Shown: positions 11,684 to 24,085, numbered from the stretch's first letter. The stretch: 64,000 bases of DNA from Anaeramoeba ignava (GCA_028826165.1 JAPDFW010000079.1:234001-298000), one strand, 5' to 3'. Program-made: numbers and translations. The notes: generated by a model from the letters alone, not told the origin.

Positions 11684-14600
11684 ATGGTAATTAATTTTTC
11701 AATTAAAATTCAAATTAAATTAATTATTAAATAAATTTTAGAATATTAACGAATTTACAAGAGAAGGTTTTCTTAAAAAAAGAGGTAAACAATTTAAAAA
11801 TTAAAAAATTTAAATTGAAAATTAATAATTAAATTAATAAATAATAATAAAAGGTGGTTCTTATAAAAGTTGGAAAAAAAGATGGTGTTCTCTTCATGAA
11901 AATAAATTATTTTATTATGAAAAACAAGAACATTCAAATGTAAAAAAAAATTCATTTAAAAATTCAATCAAAATTCCATTTAAAAAAAATTCCAAAAAAA
12001 AAAAATTCATTTATAAAATTATATCAAATTTATTTAAAGATGAAAAATCATATTCCTAAAGGATTTATTTATCTTGAAGATTGTTCAATTTCTGTGAAAA
12101 GTTTAGAAAAAAATCAATTTGAAATTTGTGTTCGAGATAAAAAAAGAAAATATTTAATAGAAGCAAATTCTAATGATGAAATGATGGAATGGATTTTAGC
12201 AATATTTATTCATAGAGATCAATATTATTTCGCTCAAATGTAGAAAAATTTTTTCAATAATTTTTTCCACAATTTTTTATTTGAAATTTTTCCACAATTA
12301 TTTTTTTTATTTAAATAGAGGTGCAATGACTCCAACTAGAGATGAAAATTATCGAAGAAATTCTTTTAATTTACCTCAAATATTTAATGTTGGTAAATAT
12401 TTTCAATATAAAAATTAGAATCAAAATTAGAATCAAAATTAAAATTAAAATCCAAAAAGAAAATTCCAAATAAATTTAAATACAAAATTACCATCAAAAT
12501 CAAAATCAAAATCAAAATCAAAATTAAAATTAAAATCAAAATCAAAATTAAAATTAAAATTAAAAATCAAAATAAAAATCAAAATTAAAATTAAAATTAA
12601 AATTAAAATTAAAATTAAAATTAAAATTAAAATTAAAATCAAAATCAAAATTTAAATTAAAATTAAAATCAAAATCAAAATCAAAATCAAAATTAAAATC
12701 AAAATTAAAATCAAAATCAAAATTAAAATTAAAATCAAAATCAAAATTTAAATTAAAATTAAAATCAAAATCAAAATCAAAATCAAAATTAAAATCAAAA
12801 TCAAAATTAAAATTAAAATCAAAATCAAAATTAAAATCAAAATTAAAATATAAATTAAAATCAAAATCAAAATCAAAATCAAAATCAAAATCAAAACAAA
12901 ATTAAAATCAAAATGAAAATTAAAAAATTAAAGAACAATTTGTAACTTTTGAAGTGCAAAAAATTGAGAAAACAAAAAAGAAACCATTTCGATGTTTTGT
13001 AATAAGCAAAGAAGATGGAACAATTGGAATAGGAAAAGGAAATATGAAAAAAAGATCCAAAACAGTAACAAAAGCAATAACAAAAAGTGGAAATACATTT
13101 GGATCACTTCAAGATGCATTTCAATTTTATCAAAAATTTAATCCAGAAAATTTAATAAGATTTGAAAGAGCAGTTTCAGATAAAACCAAAATAAGATTAA
13201 TGTGGGATGTTAAAGGTCATTTTAATGACTATATTTTTACAAGTGGAGTTGCAAGAGAAAGATTTATAAATGAAATTACTCAAATTAAAGTTCAATGTTT
13301 GGGAAAAAAAGAACTTGCTCTTTTATATGAAAATATTAAAATTAAATTATTTATTGGAACTTGGAATATTGGAAGTGCTGCTCCTCCTGATGATTTAAGT
13401 GATTGGATTCCAAATAATCAAGATATAGATATTTTTGCAATTGCAACTCAAGTAATTAGAAAAATATTATTTTAATTTGAGAAATTTGGAAGAATTTTAA
13501 ATATTATTTAAATTTGAGAAATTTGGAAGAATTTTAAATGATATTCAAATTGAAAATTAAAATTAAAATTAAATTGAAAATTAAAATCAAAATTTAAATT
13601 AAAATCAAAATTAAAATCAAAATGAAAATTAAAATTAAAATTAAAATTAAAATTAAAATTAAAATTAAAATTAAAATTAAAATTAAAATTAAAATTAAAA
13701 TTAAAATTAAAATCAAAATTAAAATCAAAATATTTATCAAAATCAAAATCAAAATCAAAATCAAAATCAAAATTAAAATCAAAATATTTATCAAATTTAT
13801 AAGGAATGTGATTATAGTCCAAGACAAGGATATTCAAACACACAAGATGATTGGACAGTAACATTATCAATGCATCTAGGAACAAAATACACACTTATAG
13901 CAAAACAATCATTAATGGGAATTAAACTTCATGTTTTTATTAAAGAAATATACATAAAACATGTTCACTGTATACAAACAGAAACAAAAGCAACAGGTGT
14001 TGCTGGAGTAGTTGGAAATAAAGGAGCATGTGGTGTTGCATTCCAACTTCATGACTCTTCATTCTGTTTTGTTGGTTCACATCTTGCTGCACGTGAAGAA
14101 CGTATTGCAATTCGTGCTGAAAATTATAGAGATATTATTGGTGGATTGCATTTTGGAATACCTGGTGTTGATATTACAGAACAATTCCAATATTTATTTT
14201 GGTTTGGTGATTTGAATTATCGTTGTGAATATCCTTTTGATGTTGGTGTTGAATTGGGTATGAAAAAAGATTATCAAAAACTTTTGGAAAAAGACCAATT
14301 AAAAAGGGAAATGAGTCAAGGAAAAGTTTTCCAAGGTTTTTCAGAAGGAAAAATTGATTTTCCTCCTTCTTATCGTTATACAAGAGGAGAAGTTAATATT
14401 TTTAGTGATCAAGTATATTTGAAAATACATTTAAATAATATAAATAATATAAATATTATAAATAATATAAATAATATAAATAATATAAATATTATAAATA
14501 ATATAAATATTATAAATAATATAAATATTATAAATAATATAAATATTATAAATAATATAAATATTATAAATAATATAAATATTATAAATAATATAAATAA

Positions 14601-17600
14601 TATAAATAATATAAATATTATAAATAATATAAATAATATAAATAATATAAATAATATAAATAATATAAATAATATAAATAATATAAATAATATAAATAAT
14701 ATAAAATAATATAAAATAATATAAATAATATAAATAATATAAATAATATAAATAATATTATAAATATAAATATTATAAATAATATAAATAATATAAAATA
14801 ATATAAATAATATAAATAATATAAATAATATAAATAATATAAATAATATAAATAATATAAATAATATAAATAATATAAATAATATAAATAATATAAATAA
14901 TATAAATAATATAAATATTATAAATAATATAAATATTATAAATAATATAAATAATATAAATAATATAAATATTATAAATAATATAAATAATATAAATATT
15001 ATAAATAATATAAATATTATAAATATGAGTGATTTGAGGCTGATGTGAAAAATTTTTTTTTGTTTATTTTTTTTCCCTTTTTTAATTAAAATTGAACAAG
15101 AAATCTCGATAAAAGCCTCAAATTTTGGTGCTTCCTGAGGCACGATAAAGGTTTATTTCTTTGAGAATTAGAAAAATTGAATCAAAAAAATCAATCAAAA
15201 AAAATCAATCAAAAATCAATCAAAAAAAAAGAAAAATGAATTAGATTCTTGTTAAAGAAAAAAGGAATAGAAAGAGTGATTATTTTTTCTTAATCTTCTC
15301 TTGTAAAAATCATCATTGTAAAAGTATCTTTTGTTCTAAAAGGATTCACGGGAAATATATGAGCATCACTTATTCCAAAAAAATTTGAACTAGTTTCGGT
15401 TTCTAAGATTTCAGTCCAATAATGACCTTCATTGGCATTTCCAATATGGTGTATTGATCCAAGCAATTTCATTTCAGTTTCTTGATTAGGACAACTCTGA
15501 AACATGAAAGATTTGACATTGATCTTTTCTTCACATTGAATTTTGGTTCCAATTCTTGTTGTAGATTGAGTCAAGGAATCATAATAAGTTCTCTTGAAAA
15601 AAATAACCAAATATTTAGGAATAGTCAAAAGAGACAATTTAATGGAGCTTTCTACTTTTTGGTCACAATTTTCACAGTGATAATGTTGAGAGAAATCTAA
15701 ATCCTTTTCAGAGAAATAATTATCGAGCATTGAAGAAATGCTAATTTCTCCGTTCAAAATTGGAAAGCTAATCACAAGACTTGTTTCTTGAGGAAAGGAG
15801 TAAGTAAATCTTTTACATTTCTTACATGTCACTTTTTGCACAATACGAATGCGAAAATCATTTATTATAGCTCGATTGTGAATATCAAATTCTTGATAAA
15901 GAAGATCATATGGAACATTGAAATCTGAAATATTCTCATTTGATATTAAATCCATCAAGGAAACAAAAAATTCATGTATATCTTGTTCATTAGTGTTGGA
16001 AAATTGAGTCACATGTTCTCCTATTACCTTTCTTAGTGGAGTTATATTAATCGATTCTTCTGAAGATTGTAAAATATCGCTCAAAGTTTCAGAAATATCA
16101 CCTAAACCTAATAGTTCAATTACAGAAGTTCTTAAAAGCACTTGAATGATGGAAGCAATATAACATGAATTGTGTGAATTTGGAATCTTTCTTAAATTCT
16201 AATCAAAAATTAAAATGAGAAAATCAAAAAGAAAAAAATAATAAAAGAAGAATTTTCTTACTCCTGTTTTGCAAATGGATATTGATGATGTAAAATTCTT
16301 TTGTTTTGGGAGATTATCTTGAAATTTTGAAATGCGCAAATTTTTGATTTCTTCTTTTTCTTCAAATTCAATTTTTCTCTTGATTTGTTGATGTTTTCTG
16401 GAAGAACTTCGTAGATTTCCATTCATATGATTCATTTCTTTCATCTTCTTTTCTCTTTGCGAATGAAATTTTTGTGTTTCATTTGGAATCACCTTTTCAT
16501 TTTTGGAATTTGTCATTTGAGTATTAAAGAAAGGAATAGAATAATTCTCCTGAATTAATGCTGAATTTTGTTTAATTCCAAATTCTTTCTCTTGGAAAAT
16601 TTGTTCAATTATAGGTATTCTTCTTTTTCGAAAATTGGTGTTTGGCATTCTTGCAGTTTTCAAGTTTCCTTTTAAGAAAATAAAAATGTGTGATTTTTTA
16701 ATTTTTGCAATTGGATTCTTGTAAAGAAATTTGAGTGCTCTATTCACATTTAAAAATAATTGGTGTTGTGTTACTAAGTTGAGATAAATAATCAAAAAGT
16801 GAATTAATAGTTGTAATATCCCCAAAATTTGCCTTATTCCTTGATATGTTACCAAAATGACGATCAGACATATGTTTAGCATGATTTTTAAGAAAGAAAA
16901 TTACCTTAATATCTAAAAATTGCGAACTAAAAGCATCAAAAATCATCCCCAGAACAAAGTTATTTTTAATGTGTCCTCCATTATCAGAAAAAATCCTTAG
17001 TTTTGATATGTTTAATAGATTTCTTTTATGTTGCCATTCATGGAATTTATATCGAAAATCTTGAAAACTTTGAAGAACAAATTGGGAATCCTATAAGAGA
17101 AATAGAAAATTAATAGAATCAAAAAGGAATTCAATTTTTAAACTTACTTTAGTTTGATCCTCTGAAATATAATCGAAATAGAACAACTGTTTTTCAAACT
17201 GAATAGTAATATTGAAGATCACCCATGATTTTTTATGATAGAATTCTTGTGTTTCCCAATTATCTCGATACTCTTGAAAATTGACTGCAAAGTCCAAGAA
17301 TAAAATAATTTGATCAAGAAGTTGAATTTCCGATTTGTATAAATTTCTCATTTCAAGAACTTTTCTTTGGTGATTCTGCCTTTTTTTCATGATTGGATTA
17401 GAACATTTTGGACACTGGAAAAAAAAAGCTGTTGCAGAATGAATTGAAAAATACTTTTGAAGAAGTGAGCAGAAAGTCCCATATTTAAGATCATTTTCTT
17501 TATCCTGTATTTGATTAAAAAGTCTTTTCTTTGTCAAACTTGTGCGGAAAACAGGTATATCTTTTCTGCTGTAAAAATCAATCGTTGTAAATGTTTCTAA

Positions 17601-20600
17601 ATTATCTAAAATTCGAAGGATATTTTTTTCATGATTTGTGAAAACCCATTCTTTTGATTTTGTTTGAGATTTTAGGTAAAATGGAATCTTAAAACGATGA
17701 TGTTCACAATTTAAATGTCTCTTTAGCTTCCATGAATTTAAATTTTTCAATTCCTTATCACAAGAAGAACAAAAAACTTTTTGTGTATCTAAATCATATG
17801 AAAGAAATGGATCCTGATCGATCATTTTTTGAGTATTCATTGGCACTTTCTTTCCACTTTTTGAAATAGAGATTTGAACATTCAAAATAGGAATTTCCTC
17901 TGAAGTTATTAGAAGAACTTGTTCTTTAACACAATTTAGGAAGATTACAAGTTGTGAATTGTTTGAAATACAAACATTTTTATCTTGAAAGAGATAGGTG
18001 AATGCTTGAATCTTTTGTCGAATGTTGAAGTTATCTTTCACATCTTTAATTAAGGTTTTAAAGTTTAGGATCTTTTCAGCATCAAACACACAAAAATTTC
18101 CTTGAAAACGAATAAAAAAAAGCTTCATTTAAAAGAAAAAATGAATTGAGATTTTATCAAAAAATTCCTTTTGAAATCCTCAAAAAAGTGGACATTGATT
18201 TAATTAAAAAAAAGAAAGAAAAGGAAAAAAATCTTCTTGATCTTATTTCAAAAAAAAAAGAAAAAAACTAAAGAAAAAATTGATTCTTCAATCAAAATAC
18301 AAATGTCTAATATGTAAAGATATTTTGTAATTAAATTATCGATAAAAACAAATTGAAAGGGAGAAGAAAAGCAAAATGAAAAATCTGATCTTTTTGATTT
18401 TGATTGATTAAAATATGATTCAAAAAAAGTTATTTTAAAAAAGAAGTCTAAAATTTCTCTTTTATTTTTTTAAGAGATTTAAAAAAGAAGACATATATGA
18501 AATTTAAATTCCTTTTTTAAAAAAATTCCTTTATTAATAAAATCAAAAGTAAATAAATTTGATGAGAATTTTTTGGAACAATATAAAAAAAATCACTCAA
18601 TAAATTGATTATTTGATATTTTAATTTTGAGGCTCAAGAGGCTTTTTTTTTTATTGATTTTTTTTGCAACAGAATCACTCATATTATAAATAATATAAAT
18701 ATTATAAATAATATAAATATTATAAATAATATAAATATTATAAATAATATAAATATTATAAATAATATAAATATTATAAATAATATAAATAATATAAATA
18801 ATATAAATAATATAAATAATATAAATAATATAAATAATATAAATAATATAAATAATATAAATAATATATAAATAATATAAAAATATAAATAATATAAAAT
18901 AATATAAATAATATAAAATTATAAAAATATAAATAATATAAAATAATATAAAATAATATAAATAATATAAAATAATATAAATATTATAAATAATATAAAT
19001 ATTATAAAAATACATAAAAATATTATAAATAATATAAATATTATAAATAATATAAATATTATAAAATAATATAAATATTATAAATAAATAAAAAATATTA
19101 TAAATATTATAAATAATATAAATATTATAAATAATATAAATAATATAAATAATATAAATAATATAAATAATATAAATAATATAAAATTAAATAATATAAA
19201 TAATATAAATAATATAAAATAATATAAAAATAAAACATTATAAATAATATAAAATAATATAAAATATTATAAATAATATAAACAAATATAAATATAAAAA
19301 TATAAATAAATATTAAAATATAATATAAATAAACAATATAAATAATATAAATATATAAATAATATAAAACAACATAAATAAATATAAATATTATAAATAA
19401 TATAAATATTATAAATAATATTATAAATAATATAAATATTATAAATAATATAAATATTATAAATAATATAAATAATATAAATAATATAAATAATATAAAT
19501 AATATAAATAATATAAATAATATAAATAATATAAATAATATAAACAATATAAATATTATAAAATAATATAAATATTATAAATAATATAAATAATATAAAT
19601 AATATAAATATTATAAATATTATAAAAATAATATAAATACATATAAAAATAAAATATAAATAATATAAATAAATATAAATATTACAAAAAATAATATAAA
19701 TAATATAAATAATATAAATAATATAAATAATATAAATAATATAAATATTATAAATATTATAAATAATATAAATAATATAAATAATATAAATATTATAAAT
19801 AATATAAATGTTATAAACAATATAAATAATATATAAATAATATATAAAATATTATAAATAAATAATATAAATAATATAAATATTATAAATATTATAAATA
19901 ATATAAATAATATAAATATTATAAATAATATAAATATTATAAATAATATAAATAATATAAATAATATAAATATTATAAATAATATAAATATTATAAATAA
20001 TATAAATATTATAAATAATATAAATATTATAAATAATATAAATATTATAAATATTATAAATAATATAAATAATATAAATATTATAAATAATATAAATATT
20101 ATAAATATTATAAATATTATAAATAATTAGAAAAGAAGAGCACCTTCTTATTGTGATAGAATTCTTTGGAGATGCCTTCCTAATTTTGATGTTGAACAAC
20201 TTTCTTATCAACCTCATTTATCTTTTACAACAAGTGATCATAAACCAGTTTCTTCAACATTTACTTTAGAAATACCTCCTTTATTAACTCATGATTCTAT
20301 TGATAAAAATGCATTTTGTGTTATTAATTTTTCTGTTTTATTTGGAAAAAATTTTAGAACTTTAAAATCTTGTTTAGATGAAAAAGAAAAAGAGAAACAA
20401 AAATCAATTAGAATTGATTCACAAATTACTTTTGAAGCTCCTTTTCTTGATTCAGATTCAACAACAGAATTAGTTTTAAATAATCCAAATCCTATTTTTA
20501 ATAAAATTCCAGCTTTATTTCCATTTATTACATCAAAAAATTATTTAGAAAATCATCATATAATTTTAATTGTAAAAGATAAAAGAGGACAAATAATTGG

Positions 20601-20812
20601 TAAATAATTTAATTTATTTTAAATTTATTTTAATTTATTTTATTTAAATTTATTTTAATTTAAAAGGTCAAGCTCCTGTTTCTTTAAAAGGTTCTTGTGA
20701 TAAAAATCCAATTCAATTTTTAGCAATTATAAGAAAAAAAGGTTTTTTACTTGGTGAAATTTCTGGTTCAGTTCATATTACTTGGCCTTCTTTAAATTTA
20801 ATTCGATTTTAA
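11684..20812 (+). CDS. PH domain + inositol polyphosphate 5-phosphatase
   Basis: Nine exons: 11684-11686, 11742-11784, 11854-11939, 12040-12239, 12319-12392, 12934-13451, 13804-14412, 20131-20599, 20667-20812, summing to 716 codons. The first coding exon is only the ATG. Residues about 5-105 are a PH domain (EFTREGFLKKRGGSYKSWKKRW). The middle part looks like a second PH-like or linker region. The IPPc catalytic domain runs from GTWNIGSAAPP through FWFGDLNYR to RRAPSYCDRILWR and TSDHKPV, with all hallmark motifs present. It should remove the 5-phosphate from phosphoinositides at membranes. About 160 residues after the catalytic domain are unassigned. The 5.7-kb intron 7 splits the catalytic domain just before RRAPSYCDRIL and hosts a nested element. 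Confidence 0.9.
12393..12933 (+). repeat. 5-phosphatase intron 5: hexamer array
   Basis: Donor GTAAAT and acceptor TTAAAG. From about 12410 it is a mosaic of AAAATT and AAAATC hexamers with few interruptions. The exons on both sides join in frame (phase 1) through ..NV|EQFVTFEVQ. Frames through it encode only dipeptide runs. Confidence 0.82.
13452..13803 (+). repeat. 5-phosphatase intron 6: hexamer array
   Basis: Donor GTAATT after IATQ and acceptor TATAAG before ECDYSPR; rejoining gives the family's TQEC-type motif. The interior (about 13550-13795) is again AAAATT/AAAATC hexamers, preceded by a duplicated 30-bp segment around 13478-13540. Confidence 0.82.
14413..15025 (+). repeat. 5-phosphatase intron 7, left part of 9-bp-type array
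   Basis: Starts at donor GTATAT (14413). It is an array of AATAATATA and ATATTATAA 9-mers up to the left end of the nested element. The same array resumes at 18682 on the far side, so the array was probably continuous (about 2.06 kb) before the insertion. Confidence 0.8.
15026..15034 (+). repeat. Left terminal inverted repeat of nested element
   Basis: TGAGTGATT, reverse complement of 18673-18681. If the flanking TA is counted as part of the repeat, the match extends to ATATGAGTGATT (12 bp). Confidence 0.65.
15290..18128 (-). CDS. Zinc finger + DDE-like transposase + ubiquitin-specific protease
   Basis: Exon 1 is 17148-18128 and exon 2 begins at 17090. A GT..AG interval of 37 nt (16738-16774) restores the frame, then exons 16262-16737 and 15290-16198 follow; together they give 893 residues. 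Exon 1 has a C2H2-like finger (C120, C123, H138, H143) and a second Cys pair (CPKC). LFLDFAVNF (D279), RIFSDNGGHIKN (D363) and KNHAKHMSDRHFG (D403) are spaced like a DDE/RNase-H-fold transposase. A Lys-rich linker follows. The last exon is a C19 protease: Cys box NSCYIASIIQVL, QDIHEFF, zinc pairs CKKC and CENC, His box HHIGNANEGHYWTE, then GISDAHIFPV. The 37-nt intron is short; a frameshift or two separate genes are alternatives. A zinc-finger/transposase/deubiquitinase fusion is inferred to mobilise the surrounding element. Confidence 0.7.
18129..18672 (-). other. Upstream region of the transposase-USP gene inside the element
   Basis: About 540 bp without a plausible gene. It contains AAAAAAGTGGAC at about 18182, poly-A tracts, and the two GAGGC motifs near the right end. 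It probably holds the promoter of the transposase gene; no specific core element is recognisable. Confidence 0.4.
18673..18681 (-). repeat. Right terminal inverted repeat of nested element
   Basis: AATCACTCA, the inverted partner of 15026-15034, immediately followed by TATTATAAAT of the resumed array. Confidence 0.65.
18682..20130 (+). repeat. 5-phosphatase intron 7, right part of 9-bp-type array
   Basis: Continuation of the AATAATATA / ATATTATAA array to the acceptor ATTAG at 20130, with a more degenerate stretch at about 18,850-19,420 and 19,620-19,700. Frames across it give only Ile/Tyr/Asn/Phe repeats and are not genes. Confidence 0.8.
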
Positions 20813-21033
20813 ATTAAAAAAACAAATTAAAAAATAAAAACTTTTTTTTTTAATTATAATTTTGTAATTAAAAAAATTAAAAAATTAAAAAATTAAAAAT
20901 TAAATTTGTTTTTCTTTTTATTTCAAAATTAAAAAAATGAAAAAAAAGTGGAACAAAAAAAAATTTTTTGAATTAAAAAATTAAAAAAAATAAATTTGAA
21001 TTTGAATTTGAATTTGAATTTGAATTGTTTTAT
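20813..21033. other. Convergent 3' spacer between 5-phosphatase and H2B
   Basis: Homopolymer-rich A/T spacer with a short GAATTT hexamer run at about 20995-21026. I see no gene; it probably contains both 3' UTRs and poly(A) signals. Confidence 0.5.
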
Positions 21034-21501
21034 TTATTTAACTGCATTTGAATATCTTGTAACAGCTTTTGTTCCTTCTGAAACTGCATGTCTTGCTAAT
21101 TCACCAGGTAATAATAATCTAGCAGCACCTTGAATATCTCTACTTGTAATTGTTCCTTTTCCTCCTAATCTTGATAATTCAGCTGCTTCTAATGCAAATC
21201 TATCAAAACAATCACTAACAAATGAATTCATAATAATCATTGCTTTATTTGAAATTCCAACATCTGGATGAACTTGTTTTAATACTCGATAAATATATGA
21301 TGAATATGTTTCAACTCTTTTTTTTTGTTGTTTTGTTTCTTCTTCTCCTTCTTTCTTTTCTTTTTTTGGTTTTCCTTTTCCTTTTCCTTTTGTTGTTCTT
21401 CTTCCTTTTCCTTTTCCTTTTCCTTTTTTTGTTGTTTCTTTTGGTTGTTCTTTTTCTGAATCAGTTGTAATTTTTTCTTCTTTTTTTTCTGTTTCTGACA
21501 T
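21034..21501 (-). CDS. Histone H2B
   Basis: Intronless, 155 residues. The N-terminal tail (about 60 residues) is long and dominated by Lys/Gly/Glu runs such as KGKGKGRR and [10 protein letters not shown]. The histone fold then follows as [58 protein letters not shown] and EGTKAVTRY, which is diagnostic for H2B. The start ATG is followed by SETEKKEEK. Upstream on the sense strand lie two TTTTTCATTTTTT tracts (21535-21555). It packs DNA in nucleosomes. The extended acidic and basic tail is unusual in composition for H2B, which may be lineage-specific. Confidence 0.95.
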   Translation of the reverse strand: MSETEKKEEKITTDSEKEQPKETTKKGKGKGKGRRTTKGKGKGKPKKEKKEGEEETKQQKKRVETYSSYIYRVLKQVHPDVGISNKAMIIMNSFVSDCFDRFALEAAELSRLGGKGTITSRDIQGAARLLLPGELARHAVSEGTKAVTRYSNAVK

Positions 21502-24085
21502 AATTAATTTAATTTAATAAAAAATAAAAAATAAAAAATGAAAAAATGAAAAAAAAAAAATATTTTTTATTTAAATAAAATTAATCAAATATTATCCAAT
21601 AATTTTTGATTTTTTCTCAAAATTTATTGGATAATATTGTTTCGAAAATTTTTTAAAAGAAATATTTTAATTAATAAATATCTACATTTCAAACATTAAA
21701 TTAATATTTTAATAATAAAAATATTAATAAAATTATATTTTAAAACAAATTATAAATAAATAATAAATAATTTATTAATTAAATATTGAAATAAATTTAT
21801 TAAAATATTTTAATTAATTAATATCTATAAAATTAATTAATAATAAATAATAAATTAATTTGAAAATGTTAATAAAATTATATTTTAAAAACAAATTATA
21901 AATAAATAATAAATAATTTATTAATTAATTAATGAAATAAATTTATTAAAATATTTTAATTAATAAATATCTATAAAATTAATTAATAATAAATAATATA
22001 TTAATTTGGAAATGTTAATAAAATTATATTTTAAAACAAATTATAAATAAATAATAAATAATTTATTAATTAAATATTAAAATAAATTTATTAAAATATT
22101 TTAATTAATAAATATCTATAAAATTAATTAATAATAAATAATAAATTAATTTTGAAAATATTAATAAAATTGTATTTTAAAATAAATTATAAATAAATAA
22201 TAAATAATTTATTAATTAAATATTAAAATAAATTTATTAAAATATTTTTAATTAATAAATATCTATAAAAATTAAATAATAATAAATAATATATTAATTT
22301 GAAAATATTAATAAAAATTATATTTTAAAATAAATTATAAATAAATAATAAATAATTTATTAATTAAATAATGAAATAAATTTATTAAAATATTTTAATT
22401 AATAAATATCTATATTTCAAACATTAAATTAATATTTTAATAATAAAATTATTAATAAAATTATATTTTAAAATAAATTATAAATAAATAATAAATAATT
22501 TCTTAATTAAATAATGAAATAAATTTATTAAAATATTTTAATTAATAAATATCTATAAAATTAATTAATAATAAATAATATATTAATTTGGAAATGTTAA
22601 TAAAATTATATTTTAAAACAAATTATAAATAAATAATAAATAATTTATTAATTAAATATTAAAATAAATTTATTAAAATATTTTAATTAATAAATATCTA
22701 TAAAATTAATTAATAATAAATAATAAATTAATTTGAAAATATTAATGAAATTGTATTTTTAAAATAAATTATAAATAAATAATAAATAATTTATTAATTA
22801 AATAATGAAATAAATTTATTAAAATATTTTCATTAATTTATTTCAAAAATGGAATAAAGAATATTAAATAATTAAATTTAGAATTAATTCTATTTTATAT
22901 ATTTTATCAATATTTCTTTTATTTAAAATAATATAAAATAATTCCCAATAATTTAATAAATTTAATAAAATATTTTTATTAATTTATTTCAAAAATGGAA
23001 TAAGGAATATTAAATAATTAAATTTAAAATTAATTATATTTTATATATTTTATTAATATTTCTTTATTTAAATTAATATAAAATTATTATCAATAATTTA
23101 ATAAAATTGAAAAGAAAATTGAAATATTTTAATAAAGATAAATATTTAATTTTAATAAGAATTAATAATAATTTAATTTAGATTTATTTTATTTTTAATT
23201 TCATTTAATATTTTTATTTATTAAATTAATATTTTTAATTATTTATTATTTCAATTTTAATTATAATAAAATATATTAAAAAGTGGAAGAAATATTTTAA
23301 TAAAGATAAATATTTAATTTTAATAATAATTAATAATAATTTAATTTAGATTTATTTTATTTAAATTTAATATAATGTTTTTATTTATTATACTAATATT
23401 TTTGATTATTTATTATTCCAATTTTAATTATAATAAAATATATTAAAAAAAGTGGAATAAATATTTTAATAAATATATATATTTAATTTTAATAATATTT
23501 AATAATAATTTAATTTAGAAATGAATTTATTTTAAATTGAAATAATATTTTTAATTATTAAATTAATATTTTTGATTATTTATTAATCCAATTTTAATTA
23601 TAATAAAATATATTAAAAATAAAATTAAAAATTAAAAATTTTAAATAAATTGAATTTAACATGATTGAATAAGATAAACTTTCTAAAAAAATAATTTTAA
23701 TAATTATTCTATTTTTGATTTTGATTATAATTTATTAATATTTAAATATTAATTAATAATAAATTTTATTTGATTTTTATTTTAATATTTTAATTAATGA
23801 ATTTAAATTTAATTATTATTAATTTCTATTTTCAATTTTTATTTTTATTTATTATATTAAAAATATTCAATTTTTTAAAATTTATTATTTTTTTTTTTTG
23901 GATTATTTTTATTAATTAAATTTTTAATAAATATTTTAAATTAAAATTAAATTATTTAAAATTAAATTTGTTTCTTATTTATTATTTTAAAGAAATTAAT
24001 TTGATTAAAAGTAAATTAAAATTGAATTAAATTTTGAAATAAAAAATTAAAAAAAAGTCTGATTTTCTTATTATTAATTAATTTT
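21502..24085. repeat. AT-rich satellite array, ~145-bp monomer
   Basis: From about 21,650 to 22,830 a monomer recurs about eight times. The landmark AATTATATTT (with variants) appears near 21731, 21877, 22022, 22168, 22317, 22459, 22604 and 22749, a spacing of 142-149 bp. From 22,830 to about 23,640 the copies are more diverged (AAAAATGGAATAA near 22848 and 22991; AGTGGAA near 23283 and 23453). The rest is unstructured AT-rich sequence. No coding potential seen. The monomer resembles that of the array at 26.1-27.8 kb. Confidence 0.75.

Larger units (their letters stand above)
15026..18681. mobile_element. Putative DNA transposon with DDE transposase-USP gene, nested in an intron
   Basis: A 3,656-bp block of non-repetitive, less AT-extreme sequence interrupts the intron array. 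It starts TGAGTGATT (15026-15034) and ends AATCACTCA (18673-18681), a perfect 9-bp terminal inverted repeat. TA flanks it on both sides (15024-15025 and 18682-18683), and one TA joins the flanks into an uninterrupted array. GAGGC motifs lie near both ends: 15036-15040, 15115-15119 (inverted) and 15137-15141 on the left; 18629-18633 and 18638-18642 on the right. The only gene inside is a minus-strand zinc finger / DDE-like / ubiquitin protease gene. A cut-and-paste DNA transposon is inferred. I cannot assign it to a named superfamily. Confidence 0.72.

Noticed and set aside
13622-13861. ORFs made of Lys-Ile, Ile-Leu or Asn-Phe dipeptides (also at 12445-12648, 34092-34373, 59998-60390)
   Set aside because: They are translations of hexamer or 12-bp arrays whose unit length is a multiple of three; no start context, no domain, and they lie inside introns or spacers.
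14409-15143. Long minus-strand Ile/Phe/Leu/Tyr-rich ORFs over the intron 7 array (also 18593-20217)
   Set aside because: Hydrophobic periodic translations of the 9-bp-type array; not membrane proteins.
15290-18128. The USP as an ordinary nested host gene
   Set aside because: The inverted termini, the TA flanks, the clean array on both sides and the linked DDE-like exons favour a mobile element; not fully excluded.
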